Shown here: piece by piece, positions 1 through 11,283 of the stretch
How positions within the stretch are numbered: position 1 is the stretch's first letter
Layout of the letters: every line of letters begins with the position of its first letter
Assembly (NCBI GenBank): GCA_029204225.1
Contig: CM055096.1
Location: 46,099,346-46,163,345 of the forward strand
Source of the DNA: Diphasiastrum complanatum
Lineage: Eukaryota > Streptophyta > Lycopodiopsida > Lycopodiales > Lycopodiaceae
Direction of reading: 5' to 3'
DNA length: 64,000 nucleotides
Program-made: the position numbers and the translations under genes
Notes under the pieces: model-generated
What the model was told of the DNA's origin: nothing
The model's input: the letters and a program-made list of their open reading frames with translations, nothing else
Databases searched by the model: none

Positions 1-121
1 GTTCATGAAAGGCAAGATTGTTTGCAAGGGGATTTTTTCAAATCTCAGATATTGACTTTTTAAAGTCTTTTAGTCATGCCATAAAGCATACATCTATCAA
101 ACTTTTTCTTTCATTTGCAAT

Positions 122-618
122 AGTGGTAGATTTGGAAGTTCATCAAATGGATGTAAAAACAATATTTTTGAATGGTGTTATTGATTGAGTTGGAAGAAAA
201 AATTCATCAAGCATTCAAACTTCACAAAGCCCTCTATGGAAATATGGCATCTCATGCATGGATCCATCCAATTAATCAATCCTTTATGAAACAAGGATTT
301 TTACCAAATTTAGTTGATTGTAATGTATACTACAAATCAATTGAGATTCATCTTTTGTTATAATTACATTATATGTTGATGACAATTTACTTACTAGCAA
401 TGACATTTGAATGTTAAAGGATGTTATCAAATGAACTACATGACAAATTTAGGAAAGGTCCATTTCTACCTTGGTATTCAAATCTTCAAATATCGTACTC
501 AAAGATTGATTTTTATCAATCAACAAAAGTATGTAATGATTTGCTATTGCAGCACAATATGATCGATTGCAAACAATTGTTAACCAAATGGATGAGGCAA
601 AATGCTGATCTATATTGA
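122..618 (+). pseudogene. Ty1/copia RT fragment, badly decayed
   Basis: Copia reverse transcriptase landmarks appear in changing frames. HQMDVKTIFLNG lies near 142-180, GFLPN and DCNVYY near 298-335, and YVDD at 372-383. In the family these are the first catalytic Asp region and the YxDD active site. Stops and frameshifts break every frame, so no protein is made. Downstream of about 620 no RNase H or LTR is recognisable, and upstream DNA is cut by the window edge. It is an old fragment of a plus-strand copia element not otherwise represented here. Confidence 0.8.
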
Positions 619-723
619 GTTTGGACATGGAACTCATCTGTGGAAGCTACAAACCATATTTATCTCTGGAAGGTACAAACCATTGATTTTACCTCCTCTG
701 TAACTTGATTTGAGAACCAACCC

Positions 724-823
724 ACTACCAACAGTAACTTCATGGAGAAAAGACAACCAGGATAACAGCAAAGACTACCAACAGTAACTTCTTGGAGAAA
801 AGACAACCAGGTTAACAGCAAAG
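724..823. repeat. 50-bp tandem duplication
   Basis: Two adjacent 50-bp units start with ACTACCAACAGTAACTTC at 724 and 774. They differ at only about two positions, and the start of a third unit follows at 824. The near identity suggests a recent local duplication. It carries no coding signal. Confidence 0.85.
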
Positions 824-941
824 ACTACTTCAGAATAGACAACTATACCACCACAGAAAAGTCAAGCTATCAACCAACTGGAACAGAAGATCTAATCAGG
901 ATAGAAGCACATTTCTAACTTTAAACTAGGTCCACACACTT

Positions 942-1330
942 TTGTCAATGACCGCTTCAACATTGGAGCCCATCAGCTTTCCTGAAACTGAACGCTCAAA
1001 AAGTTCCAAGTCTGGAGCATTGCTTCCTCATTTCCTCAGCATAAACTCTGCTTCCCAGCAATGGCTGCTGCCCATTTATTCTGATAAGTCTCTCGTCTAT
1101 CGTCTTCTACCATGTGCAGATCCAAAGCTACGCGGTTAATTGCGCGTCACAATGCTGCCGATGCGGATTCTTTACACGACTTTTCTGTTGCTGACCTGAT
1201 CAAGGATTTGTACGTATATGCCCTTGCAAAAGTTCAGCAGCCTGCAGCCGCAACAGATGATTTTGTAGTGCGCCTGCAAGGTAGAACTTCCCCATTTCAA
1301 AACTTTCGCTGGTTTCCTGAAGTATTATAA
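942..1330 (+). other. Two small unrecognised open segments in a more GC-rich patch
   Basis: Two overlapping frames are open, 942-1139 (65 codons) and 1112-1330 (72 codons). The second has a soluble, protein-like composition (SVADLIKDLYVYALAKV, then an Ala-rich stretch). This patch is visibly less AT-rich than its surroundings, as a low-copy gene or leader exon might be. I recognise no domain and see no convincing partner exons. It could be a host gene fragment or chance. Confidence 0.2.
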
Positions 1331-2610
1331 TGATCTACATTGCATCCATTAGCCAACACTATAAAATCATACATATTTTTTTATTAAACATAAAATTTTT
1401 CACAAACTTATCAATTTTTACTTTCAAAAAAACTTTGCCCGTTCCATTCCTAGACTATGCCGATTTTCTGGAACACTGGCAAAGATGAAACCTAAGTAGA
1501 CTTTACATAAGATAGCTACTAAAGGCAAGCCCAAAAAGGAGCACAAGGCTCAAAATGTCCAAGAATGTAGTATTCAATTGGCATAGTTCCACTCTTATCC
1601 AACTAGATGAGTGGGGAGGACTATAAATGCATTAGAGAATGACATACTTATAGGTGAATAGATGGCATGGCTTATCAAATATTGCATGTACTAACTTGAT
1701 AGAGATACCATAGGTAGCAATCGAACATAAGCAAGCCAAGGAATGTCATCAGCTCAATAATAACACAAGGCACAGTATGTTTGAAGAAAATGTTTCCCAA
1801 ATTTAATGGATAGTTGGGGCTTTTTCTACTCATTTTTTAGATGCCTTAAAATGAGTAGCACTCTTGTGACCTGTTGTTATGTTTTTGAAAAGTTGATTAT
1901 GCTTTTTAAATGAAGATTATGTTTCATGATAGTCATATGAAAAAAGCCCAATATTCATTATGCAAATTGAAGGAGCCCATGCAGATGACATTTTGCCCAA
2001 GAAAAACTAAGAGGCCTTGCTCTTCCCATAATACATAGAAAGCGATAGTGAGTGTAGCATGTTATGTTCATTCTATAGATGTAGATGTATAGGTGTGAGT
2101 TTGACTACTTATTGGACAAAATGTCATATGTCCCGCTCCTATCGTAATACGTAGAAAGCATTAGTGAGACTTCCATGGAGCATGTTATGTTCGTACATAC
2201 ATGTATACATGTGATGTGTGATTGAGGAGGTCAACCCGATCAAGTATAAGAGGTATGGATGGAGTTTGAGTGAGCTTTTTCATAAATGTGAGTGAGCTTT
2301 TGAGGTGGAGATTTTTTAGACAATATTGTAAAGTGATTCCTTATGACGTTTTCTTATGTTGTGATGGTTGTTTCATTGTTTTGTCTTCATTTTGAATCTG
2401 TTTCAATTACTTTTATAAATTCTAGGTATATCATTTGATAAATTAAAGTGCAAATTTAGCTTTCACTTTGTCAAATAAATGAAAATATATCACACAATTG
2501 AACTAAGACTATTGAATCTACATGTTAACAAAAATCACTATATTATATAATAATGTCTTGATGTCATGGAATTATTTAAAATAACACAACACAAATATCT
2601 TTTTACTCAA
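1331..2610. other. No gene seen; AT-rich DNA with one imperfect repeat
   Basis: I see no coding signal on either strand. Two similar blocks, about 2020-2075 and 2133-2190, share CATAGAAAGC-like and GAGCATGTTATGTTC-like text. They look like a diverged duplication or two pieces of an old repeat. Confidence 0.4.
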
Positions 2611-3550
2611 CATTTAACTCAAATACATGCAAAGCTACGTGTACGAGAAAGCATGTGCAATAAGTCTTTTTTCCCAAATTGAGCATGATGAATACACATA
2701 TTGTGATTCATGTCTAGCCCAAGCACACTTAAGACAAGTGCTTGCATGCAAGATAAGATTTTCTTGTCCTTTGTCGCCATTGAAAATCTCCACATGTGCA
2801 AGAGGGGTGCTTAGATATGCTCACGTCATAGGCTTCAGCTCGTTTGGACTGAATTTTTTGTTTCTATTTTAAAAATCTCATGCTTAAACTATGCAAGTCT
2901 GGTAGCTGATAGAATTTTGGCAGATAGTGTAAAGACCACTAGGGAAAACCCCTAAGATGAGGATAGGAAAACACAACGTGAGACACTATGGAGCAAAACT
3001 ACCCAACAACTAGATCAATCATGGATCTAGCCCCCATGCCATGCCATGTGATAGCAAGAGGAGAAGAGATCAACTAGTAACCTAAACCCAAGTTGTCGAC
3101 AGGAGAATCCCTACCCCAATATATAGAGAGTAGTTTTTTGTGCATGAACCCATGCAGTCCACCAACTACTTTCAGCTCACCAGTCCAAACATTGTCAATT
3201 TGGTGCACCAGACAATCCGAGTGATCCTCAAAGCCCATTCATACACTCAAAAACACCACCACATTAACTTTTTCTTACAGTGCCTGGAAAACTAACATGT
3301 GTTGTCACTAGTTTTGTCCAACAATGACCATCATAAATTGCTCCATCCCAGTCATGGGAGATTTGTCGCTTGCATGAAGTGCAGGCAATTCAAATGCAAT
3401 ATTTCCATTGTATTTTGCAGGAAGCTCATTTACTTTCTGTACCATATTGCATTGCTTCAGTATTTTCCAAGACTACTGTGAGAATTATTTTGCATAATTA
3501 CATCGATGATACTATTCTCAATGTTTTCGGGTTTTTTGTCATTTGTGTCC
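2611..3550. other. No recognisable gene
   Basis: Short open frames here overlap one another and look like chance. The stretch 2950-3010 (GAAAACACA ... CACTATGGAGCAA) loosely resembles 18035-18060 beside a tRNA-Met primer site, so part may be an old LTR. No boundaries can be drawn. Confidence 0.3.
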
Positions 3551-3939
3551 TCAATGTCGCACAACTTTATCTTTGGTATTATTGGCACCTTGTGAATAAC
3601 ATGAAATTGTCTTAGCCACATACACAGATGACAAGGTACTGTCTAAGATGTAGTGGCTCAATGAGCCAAAATCTTGCATAGGGTACAATGTGACTAGGTC
3701 ATCTGGAGTGCCTTGAGTTGCCACCATTGCAAACAATTTGATTTTTGTGCATGGACAATCCATGTGTTTTGCCAAGATTGTTGTATCCCCAAGACTACAT
3801 GACCACTAGAGTTTGTAAGCTCAAGATATTCCCTTGCCCCAAAAAGATAATGCAATCCAAGGAAAGCAACTTCCTTATGTAGTTCCTTTATGTAGGAAAC
3901 ATCAATGGCATTCACAAGCCATGACACCCTTGGATTCAT
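3551..3939 (-). other. Overlapping unrecognised minus-strand ORFs
   Basis: Two overlapping minus-strand frames, 3694-3939 (81 codons) and 3551-3775 (74 codons), read as one protein-like stretch shifted by a frame. The first includes IKELHKEVAFLGLHYLFG. Continuous composition across a frame change is typical of a decayed transposon or gene piece. I cannot assign a family, and neither frame has a clear promoter or splice context. Confidence 0.2.
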
Positions 3940-5230
3940 AAGGCATTCCTATATTATGTCTTCCTAAAAGTACACGCTCATATATCAGGGCTGAATCTGT
4001 TCTCATTGAACGGAACAGAGATAAAGGAGTTTGCTACCACCCAATCCAACCAGTTAAAGAGTGCCTCAAAAAAGAGTGTTTGGTTATCCAGAAAAGTACA
4101 GCCAGTCCCTCTCTCTATCTATCTCTCTTGCAAACTTCTTAAACTTGTGTTTCTCTTTGTAAATAATTGTTATACAACAAGACATCTACTTAACTTAACT
4201 TTAGCAAATCTAAAGTTAATACCTCTGGTCGTTCTCAACTCAGCCCAACAATATAGAGAGTCCATTAATCGTGAAGGCTCAAAGGTATGCTTGTCATCAT
4301 TGATCAGCCTATGTTGGACGTAACACGTAACTCAACAAGAGGAATGGCAACCCATAATTTACCAGGTGAACGCGAGAAGAAAACGAGAATGGATAGTCAT
4401 TGGGCGGAATAATGTGAATATGGAGAGAACTACACTGGACTTGTAAAAATGAGTACGTCTTAATCTAAAGATCCAAAAAATGTCTTAGCTAATGTGGACA
4501 TGGTGTATTCATGTTAGAATGGTCGTTTCCCAGGTTTATGATAGTTGAAACGCAAATTGAAGGTGCACGCAATGTCATCACAATTTCATGTGTAGTTGCA
4601 TCAATTGCTCTGTGCATTTACAAAAATTAAATATTTTGGGTAGCCATGGCACCGACGCCACAACACGATGGTCACGAAAGAGTGTTGTTTTCTGCCATGT
4701 GTCGTGGGGTTGGCACCACGCCCACCAATGCCCTATGCAGGGCACCAGCGCCACAGCTGCCAATTTTTTTTAGATGTGTGAATTGCATCACAGAATTTGT
4801 AGCTCGTGATGGCGCCTAGATGGAGGAGGGAGATTTGTAGCTCGTGAGCAGAATAATGTCTCAATTGATTGCATCTCCATCTCTCTTTTGTAGCGATTGC
4901 AGCGTTCTATGAGTTTCTTATGTTTGTGTGAAACTAAGCATCAGATATTCGCTGGGATATAGCACTCCACAGCTCTCAGAGCATGCAACGGACCTTTAGC
5001 TATGTTTTCTGGCCAGATTCGCAGAAAATTCTATGACAGGTCACTACTTTTGAAAGAGAAGAGCGCTTGTTCATCAGCACTTCATCTATTTGCACATGAT
5101 ATCTACATTGCTAAGTACCCATCAATCGCAAGCTGCGTGTGCTCGGGTGCTTATGAGTGATTCTTGGCTGCCATCATTCCATGTAAAGTCTACTCATAGA
5201 TTGAAACCATATTAGAGCAAGGTGTTTTGC
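3940..5230. other. No assignable gene; one 105-codon ORF
   Basis: A plus-strand frame at 4006-4323 is open for 105 codons. Its low-complexity, hydrophobic composition over a TCTCTCTATC-rich stretch argues against a real protein. The block 4630-4760 is richer in GC (GGCACCGACGCC and GGCACCAGCGCC motifs) but has no domain signal. Confidence 0.3.
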
Positions 5231-5365
5231 TCTAGGATTCTTGAGCACTAGAATCGGTGATTACATATGGTGGAAGGCCCTGATCGAGGGCCCTTGCCCA
5301 GGGTGGGGGCCCGAGGGCAGGGCCCCAACCTGCAAGGAAGGCCCGAGGTCCTTGGGCCTTCCACG

Positions 5366-5608
5366 ACGTAATGCCATGTGAGAAGGTAGAGAGAGAACAT
5401 ACATTCTGTAGAGAGAGAATGTGCATTCCGTAGAGAGAGAACATATATTTTGTAGAGAGAGAAGAGAGAATGCACATTATGTAGAGAGAGAACGCACATT
5501 CTAGAAAGAGAATGATAGATTCTGAAGGAGAGAAAAAAGTGGATGGACATTCTGCTCCTGGAGGTGGTCCCATAATACAAAAGGAAACCTAAGCACATGG
5601 CATTACGT
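5366..5608. repeat. 15-bp perfect inverted repeat bounding a minisatellite
   Basis: ACGTAATGCCATGTG at 5366-5380 is exactly complementary to CACATGGCATTACGT at 5594-5608. Similarity extends a little outward (TTCCA-like bases on both sides). The arms enclose the 22-bp purine-rich minisatellite. The layout is that of a small foldback unit, but no transposase or target duplication is visible. Confidence 0.75.
5386..5525. repeat. 22-bp purine-rich minisatellite
   Basis: Units beginning GTAGAGAGAGAA start at 5386, 5408, 5430, 5452 and 5481, with a weaker one at 5503. The spacing is 22 bp except one 29-bp step. The opposite-strand ORFs across it (5232-5598) are by-products of the repeat. Confidence 0.85.
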
Positions 5609-5849
5609 TCTTGGAATCGTTGGGGGGGGTCGTGGAATCAGTAATTGAAAATCAGTTGGGGGCCCTTGGAATTAGCTGGCTGAGTACATTACCAACAAAT
5701 GATCCTTGAGCAATGCCTCAAAATAGAATGAAGGACCCGAGTCACAAGACCATGAAGTGAGTATGAACGCTAGGATTAAGAGTGTCTTGGAGAAGACTTG
5801 GGCAATGAATCTCTCCAATCCCTGATTTTACACCCAATCAAATAATTCC

Positions 5850-6560
5850 ATCATTTTCTATTTTGTCAAGCATGTTCTCTCATGAATGTTTTTGGGAAAG
5901 AACACAGTCTCTTCTTTGTTTGACTTGTTTTCAGCGTCTTGAAACTTTCTTTCAATTGTTTCGTGTTGTTCTCAATTGTTTCGGATCTTAAGTTACTATA
6001 AACTTTCTATCATGAACGTTGTTGGAAAAGAAAATGTAGTCTCTTCTTTATTTGACTTTACTTTTTGGTCTTCACTGTCTAAAAACATTCTTTCAATCGT
6101 TTGATCTTCAGTTTCTATAAATTGTCTTTCAATTGTTTCATGTTTCTGATTTTAGCTTTGTAAGTTTCAAAATGCAAGTTTTTGGAGTCTTTGATCTCAA
6201 GGTATTGGCTGTCCATTATTGCATATATATGTCACTTAAACAAGGAAAAGAAAGAAAATGTACACAGAGAATATAGACAACACATAGTATGGAAGACTGA
6301 ATAGAACTTCATAATCTGTCATTCACGTTCTCAAAAATATATGTACTAAAATGCTCTACTTGTTGTACAGGGAGCTTGCTAAACTCAAGCAAATTACTTA
6401 CCTAGCTTCCTACAAATCAGCTAACCCTAACTTGCCTATTGATTTTGCAAATCTGCTACTCTGATATCTTCTAGTCTGTTTTTGCTAAAGTATTAGGTGA
6501 GGCCACATGGATGCCCAAGTGGCCATCATGGCAGGTTGTTTGATTTCTGATTCTACAACA
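5850..6560 (-). mobile_element. Probable 3' LTR of copia element K
   Basis: On the minus strand the K RNase H region is followed by a purine tract and then TGTTGTAGAATC, reading leftward from 6560, which is where a 3' LTR should begin. A TATA-like CATATATATG lies at about 6222-6231 in minus orientation. An imperfect internal duplication has CATGAATGTT at 5881 and CATGAACGTT at 6011. The outer LTR end is not determinable because the 5' LTR is not recognised. Confidence 0.5.
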
Positions 6561-6620
6561 CTTCTCCTTCAAGCTGCATGTCATAATGAATGAACTGTGA
6601 ATGTATGAACACCCAAAGCA

Positions 6621-7017
6621 TCTCTATGTTGTATAAAACTTGCTTGAGACAAGGCCTTCCTTGGTCAAAGCATCAGCTACCATCTGCTGTGAAGACAAGT
6701 AATCTATCATGAAAATGAATCGGAATGTGCTTTGTGCATGAATGAAAAACAGGATTTCGAGCCATTTTAATGTTGCTTTGATTGTCACACGAGACTTTTG
6801 TAGGTTGCAACTGCTCACAACCAAGATCCTATAGCAGTTGGCGAAGCCAAACAATTTCAGTAGCTCCCATAGAAAGTGTTATATATTCGGCTTCAGCTGA
6901 AGACCGAGCTACCGCGTTCTGTTTCTTACTCATCCATCCAAGGGCCCCTCTACATAAGAGATATGTTGAACCTGTGGTAGAGATAGAATGCCGATTAGTT
7001 CTCCAATTCGCATCGTC
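6621..7017 (-). pseudogene. Copia K RNase H domain, left remnant
   Basis: The minus strand reads NWRTNRHSISTTG, ALGWMSKKQ, SSAEAEY, EIVWLRQLL, CDNQSNIKMARNPVFH, TKHI and MVADALTK. This is the copia RNase H domain in order, normally giving RNA-strand cleavage during reverse transcription. The frame carries stops. It breaks off at 7017, where plus-strand gag of B1 begins. The matching RT half of the same minus-strand element resumes at 10757, beyond B1. About 200 residues between them are missing, so B1's insertion was accompanied or followed by a deletion. Confidence 0.85.
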
Positions 7018-7600
7018 ATTGAAAAAGCTTTATGAATCCAAGTCTACTTCTAGAGTGTTGACTCTAAGAAGGCAAATCTTTTCTTGTTTGCAAAAGAATG
7101 AAGAAAGTACAAGTACTTTTGTTTTGAGGATGAAAGCATTGAATGATGAGTTGGCTTGCATTGATGAAAGCATTAAAAACGGAGAGCTTATTCAAGTGAT
7201 TCTTAATGTCTTGTTGGATGCTCATGCTAACATTGTTCAAAGTATTGCTATTCAAAAGACTTTGCCAAGTTTGATGGATCTTCAAGAGATCTTGATCAAT
7301 GAGGCCTGGAATATAGGCTTCAAGCAAGAGGTGGATCTACATCGACACTTCAAGAGGATGCTATGTTCACAAAGGGCAAATTCAAGGGCAAAACCAAAAG
7401 TAAGTGGTCTAAAGGGCAAGATCAAGTGGATGCTTCTTCAAGTGGCAAAAAGAAGGATAGATCAAAGCTCAAGTGCTTCTATTGTGGCATCAAAGGACAC
7501 TTTTCAAGTGATTGCTACAGGAAGAAGAGAGATCAAGGAGACAAGCAAGGTAAACTTACTCTTGATGAGGATGGTTTGGAAGTTCAAGATGCTTTTCTGA
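7018..7600 (+). pseudogene. B1 gag, N-terminally truncated and frameshifted
   Basis: KKLYESKSTSRVLTLRRQI begins at the junction, followed by the helical gag (UBN2-type) region with MKALNDELACIDESIKNGE. It matches gag of element C closely in layout (KVYESKNQTRMLALKNQIY there). Frame 2 is lost near 7360. The nucleocapsid part continues in another frame from 7363, with the zinc knuckle CFYCGIKGHFSSDC at about 7477-7518. The protein would coat element RNA. It cannot be made intact, as the start and first part are gone. Confidence 0.85.
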
Positions 7601-7899
7601 TGTCTTCATGTATGCTTGCTAATGATGGAGATCTAGATCCTTGGTGGATTGATAGTGGAGCAAGTTCACACATGACCTTTCACAAAGAGTACTTCACTTC
7701 TTTGTTGGCATATGGAGATGACAAGAGGGTGATCTACATAGCCAATGATAGTGAGTGTGCAATCAAAGGGATTGGCACAATTCCTATTTCTCTCTCTACA
7801 AACAGGAATGTTCATTTGGAGGATGTCTTGTCTATTCCATCTATTACCAAGAATTTGCTTAGTGTGAGTCAAATGCTAAGTAAAGGCCTCAAGGTTTGA
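7363..7899 (+). pseudogene. B1 nucleocapsid tail and protease
   Basis: One 178-codon frame runs from a Lys-rich linker through a CCHC zinc knuckle (CX2CX4HX4C) to the aspartic protease signature WWIDSGASSHM at about 7641-7673. It continues to KNLLSVSQMLSKG, where a frameshift ends it. The family's Asp-Ser-Gly catalytic motif is present, so this domain decayed late. It is followed in another frame by the GAG-pre-integrase region. Confidence 0.85.
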
Positions 7900-7912
7900 C
7901 GGAGATGCTTGT

Positions 7913-8830
7913 TTGATCAAAAGGAAGGATGTCTTGATTGGAAAAGGTAAAAGACAAGGGAAGTTGTTCAAACTAGATGCTTGTGTTATTGCTAACCAAG
8001 TTGGATGTGTTGCAAGGGAGCAAATACCTATTCAAGAGGTTTGGCATAAAAGGATGGGACACCTCAACTTCAAGTCATTGGAGGTAATGGCTAAGAAGAA
8101 GATTGTGATAGGTCTTCCACGTTCCTTAAGTGGCATCAAACATGTTTTTGAGTCTTGTGCTTTGTCTAAGTCACATAGACTATCTTATACTAGATCTATA
8201 TCTAGATCTACAAAGCCTTTTCAACTTATACATTTGGATATTCATGGATTTACTACAATTAGCAATAGTGGAGCTAAGATGTCTATAACATTCATTGATG
8301 ATTTTAGAAGATTTTGATGGATATATCTACTAAAGAGCAAGGATGAAGTGTATGATGTCTTTATCAGGTTCAAGATTGTAAGGGAGAACCACTTTTCCAC
8401 AAAGATCAAGTGCTTAAGGAGTGACAATGGTGGTGAGTACATATCTACCAAGTTCAAGGCCTTTTGTGATGAGCATGGGATCAAGAGGGAATATACAACA
8501 TCAAGGACTCCACAACAAAATGGAGTGGCTGAAAGGAAGAATAGGACTTTATGTGAAAGTGCTAAAGATATGAGGTTAAGTGCTAATCTTGAAAAACCAT
8601 TTTGGGATCAAGCTTTGTTGTGTGCCAATTTCTTGTGCAATAGGTGGCCGAGTGCTATTTTGGATGGAAGGACACCTTTTGAGATGCTATTCAAGAGGAA
8701 ACCGAGTGTCAACTTTCTAAGAACCTTTGGATCTTTGGATGCACATGCTATGTCAACATTACTCTTGATGATAGGACCAAGGAAGATCCATCTTCAAGAA
8801 GAGGTATTTTTGTTGGATATAGTGAGGTGA
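7913..8830 (+). pseudogene. B1 GAG-pre-integrase and integrase
   Basis: WHKRMGHLNFKSLEVM at about 8041-8088 marks GAG-pre-integrase. The integrase core shows IHLDIHG (first Asp) near 8229-8249, SDNGGEY (second Asp) near 8422-8442 and NGVAERKNRTL (catalytic Glu) near 8520-8552. A TGA at about 8315 splits the core, and another frameshift lies near 8740. In life this enzyme inserts the cDNA into the genome. Here it is a pseudogene. Confidence 0.9.
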
Positions 8831-9225
8831 GTAAAGCCTACAAGATTTACATTCCTTCTACTAACAAAGTGATTGTTGGTAGAGATGTAATCTTTGATGA
8901 GGGCAACATTCCAAAAGTGTCTTCAGGCATGAGTGATGGTAGCGTGGATGGATCTAACATTCTTGATGTTGATGAAAAGGATCCTACTTTGGATGGTGAT
9001 GATGATGGACCTTCGTCAAGTCAAAAGCCAAGGAGAACATCAAGGGAAAGACAAGTACCTTCAAGGCTCACATATGATGCAAAGGGTAAGCAAGTAGTTT
9101 CTGGAAATTATGTTGCTTTCCTAACCTCTTTGGATGAACCTACAAGTGTAGATCATGCAAGGAAATAAGGGGAGTGGATCCAAGCAATGGATCTTGAGTA
9201 TCAAGCTCTTATGAAGAGTGAAACA
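8827..9225 (+). pseudogene. B1 integrase C-terminus and RT N-terminal linker
   Basis: SKAYKIYIPSTNKVIVGRD and VIFDEGNIPKV are the conserved copia integrase C-terminal segment. An Asp-rich spacer and the RRTSRERQVPSRL motif follow before RT. The frame ends in a TAA at 9166-9168, and the related frame reads MDLEYQALMKSET up to about 9225. There the B2 copy continues into RT (GTWRLDKKAIGCKW) but B1 does not. Confidence 0.85.
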
Positions 9226-9930
9226 TCTTTTAATGGATCTTCTTGTGTACATGGAGCTATGCAAGTGGATGGATGTTATCTTGCTATAAAATCAAGTAAT
9301 GAATCTGGAAAACAAAGTTTTTCAATGACTTTGATGGTCAAGTTGATGATCAAGAGGTTGATCTCAAAGGGCTTCAACAACATGAAAGGAGAGATGGCAA
9401 TTTGGAGCTAGTCAAGAGCATCAAAGGAGAGGTAATTGGCAAAGATGTTATGGATCTATTTTTGTAGCATATTGAAGACTCAAGTAAGGTCAAAGGAGCA
9501 GCAAGGAAGTGTTGCTCAAGTTACTTTACTTGCTCTATCTCATGTTTGAGCATTTTCATGTGGATGTGTGCAAATTGTCAAGATATGGTAAAACTAGCTA
9601 CATTGGTGAACATTGTTTTGATGTCGGATTTGTACTAGCATTCTTGGCTAGTTTTGCTGATGGAAATGAAACTATTGGTTCATTATATCACTCATTCATG
9701 GTCAAGTCATCAAGTGATGATGACATCTTATGGCAAGATGGAGATGGAGGCTCATGGTGGATACATGGCAACAAAGGACAAAGAAGGATGAAACATGCAA
9801 GCAAATGTTGATCACTCACATTTACTATTTGTTTTCTGTATTTTTTGAGAGAGTTTAGAGTTGGAAGCATGGTGGAATCATTTCATTTACATTCTATTTA
9901 TTCTTCATGTCTCATTGAAATGATATTGCA
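9226..9930 (+). other. Foreign segment replacing RT/RNase H of B1
   Basis: About 705 bp lie where B2 and C have roughly 1.3 kb of RT and RNase H. No copia motif is seen in any frame. Open stretches include about 50 codons ending in the TAG at 9464-9466 (acidic, with VKSIKGEVIGKDVMDLF) and 9509-9811 (100 codons, unrecognised). Element sequence resumes at about 9935 with the RNase H tail. It could be captured host DNA, another repeat, or filler DNA from break repair. Confidence 0.5.
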
Positions 9931-9934
9931 ACAT

Positions 9935-10126
9935 TTTTTGAGGGAGCAAGTCATTGCAAAGGAGGTGGAGCTTCAACATGTGTCTTCAAGGGAATGTGTA
10001 GCTGATATCTTCACCAAAGCATTGGGAAAATACTTGTTCATGAAGCATAGGACATCACTTGGAGTGCTATCAAAGTCTATGTTGAAACTAGTTGAAGAGG
10101 GAGTGTCAAAGATTCAACTAGTTTGA
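9935..10126 (+). pseudogene. B1 RNase H C-terminal tail
   Basis: KEVELQHVSSRECVADIFTK and the closing segment up to LVEEGV match the C-terminal end of B2 almost residue for residue. A purine-rich GTTGAAGAGGGAG precedes the LTR and fits a polypurine tract. The stop lies just inside the LTR. Confidence 0.85.
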
Positions 10127-10756
10127 TCATTTTGTCAATATTTCCATATTTGGCATATTTCAGGGGCCAAAACTTGTTTTAGACTTAGAGAATAACTTTC
10201 AAAGTTCATTAGTTTTAATTTCATTTGAATAAACACTTTCTGAAAGTGTGGGAAAGTTTGGAAGCGAGTTTTAGGAGATTCAAATCTGAATATTTGGGTA
10301 CATTGAATCTAGACCCAAAAATAGTAGGGTTAGCATTTTGGAGGGAAAGCCAAGTGGCCAAATAGGATTTGGACCTGCTGTAAATAGATGTAACTTGTGG
10401 AGAGAGTGATCTTCTCTCTTCTCTATCTCATTTCATGCTTATACATGGTTCTCTTGGGTTCTACGATCCATTGGTGCACTATACTAGTGATTGCATGCAA
10501 TTTTATGTGTAAAATGAGATCTATATTTGTTATTTTTGGATCCACACATGTGAAATATAGTAGCTTGCTAGTTTTGTACGGACAACAACAGTACTTTATC
10601 ATTTTATTCAAGTTTGATCAAGTTCTATTAGTGTTTGCATCTCATTTTGTGTGTAGATGCTAATTTTTCTACATTGGTGAGATTGGTAGTGTGTTTCTCT
10701 TTCTAACCAAAGATCTTTCAAGTTGATTGGATCTTAAGGATCTGAAAACTTTCACA
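10104..10756 (+). repeat. 3' LTR of copia B1 (about 653 bp)
   Basis: It starts TGTCAAAGATTCAACTAG after the purine tract and ends TTTCACA. The same block, diverged, occurs at 58095-58734 behind B2, and both copies end exactly at a switch into unrelated coding sequence (K RT here, Gy1 integrase there). That fixes the right boundary. The target duplication cannot be checked because the 5' end is lost. Confidence 0.85.
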
Positions 10757-11283
10757 ATGACTACATAATGATTACCTTCCTTTTTGATGTAGACATTTCC
10801 ATTAGCAAAAGAAGGATGGAAACCCTCCTCTTTAATAGCATCATCAAACTTCTTGAACCAAGCCTGTGAGGCCTGCTTTAGCCCATAAGTTGACTTATGA
10901 AGTTTGCATACTAAATGCTCTTCACCTGGCTTGACATCTCCTTCTAGTTGCTTCATGAAAATTGTCTCTTGCAAGTCTACATTCAAAAAAGCAATGTGAA
11001 CATCCATTTGGTGTGCTTCCCAATCCAAGTGTGCTACCAAAGCAAGCAATGTTTTCACACTACCCATCTTTACTATAGGAGAGGACGTTTCTGTGTAATC
11101 CACACCTTTTTGCTTAGTGAATCCACTAGCTACCAACCTAGCTTTATACTTATCCAGATTCTCATGGGCTTTTAACTTTCTCTTGAGCACCCACTCTCTA
11201 TCAATCATGGTTCTATCTTTTGGAAGCTCCGTGAGTTTCCAAACCTGATTTTTGCACAGACTCAAATTCTTGGTCTGCTGCAT
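10757..11283 (-). pseudogene. Copia K RT, right remnant
   Basis: A 175-codon minus-strand stretch reads DKYKARLVASGFTKQKGVDY, AHQMDVHIAFLN (first catalytic Asp), LHKSTYGLKQASQAW and NVYIKKEGNHYVVIV. It stops where the B1 LTR intervenes, just before YVDD. The rest of RT is missing and RNase H lies at 6621-7017. The frame appears open only because LTR codons extend it. Confidence 0.9.

Larger units (their letters stand above)
7018..10756 (+). mobile_element. Ty1/copia element B1, 5'-truncated, nested in K
   Basis: A plus-strand copia starting inside gag and running through protease, integrase, a replaced RT region, the RNase H tail and a 3' LTR. Both flanks are minus-strand copia K coding sequence (RNase H on the left, RT on the right), showing nesting. 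The right edge is the LTR terminus TTTCACA at 10756. The left edge lacks the 5' LTR, primer site and gag N-terminus. The 3' half of a second copy (B2) occurs at 56041-58734. Confidence 0.9.

Noticed and set aside
5232-5598. Two overlapping minus-strand ORFs of 113 and 116 codons
   Set aside because: They translate the 22-bp minisatellite; overlapping open frames come from the repeat length and composition.
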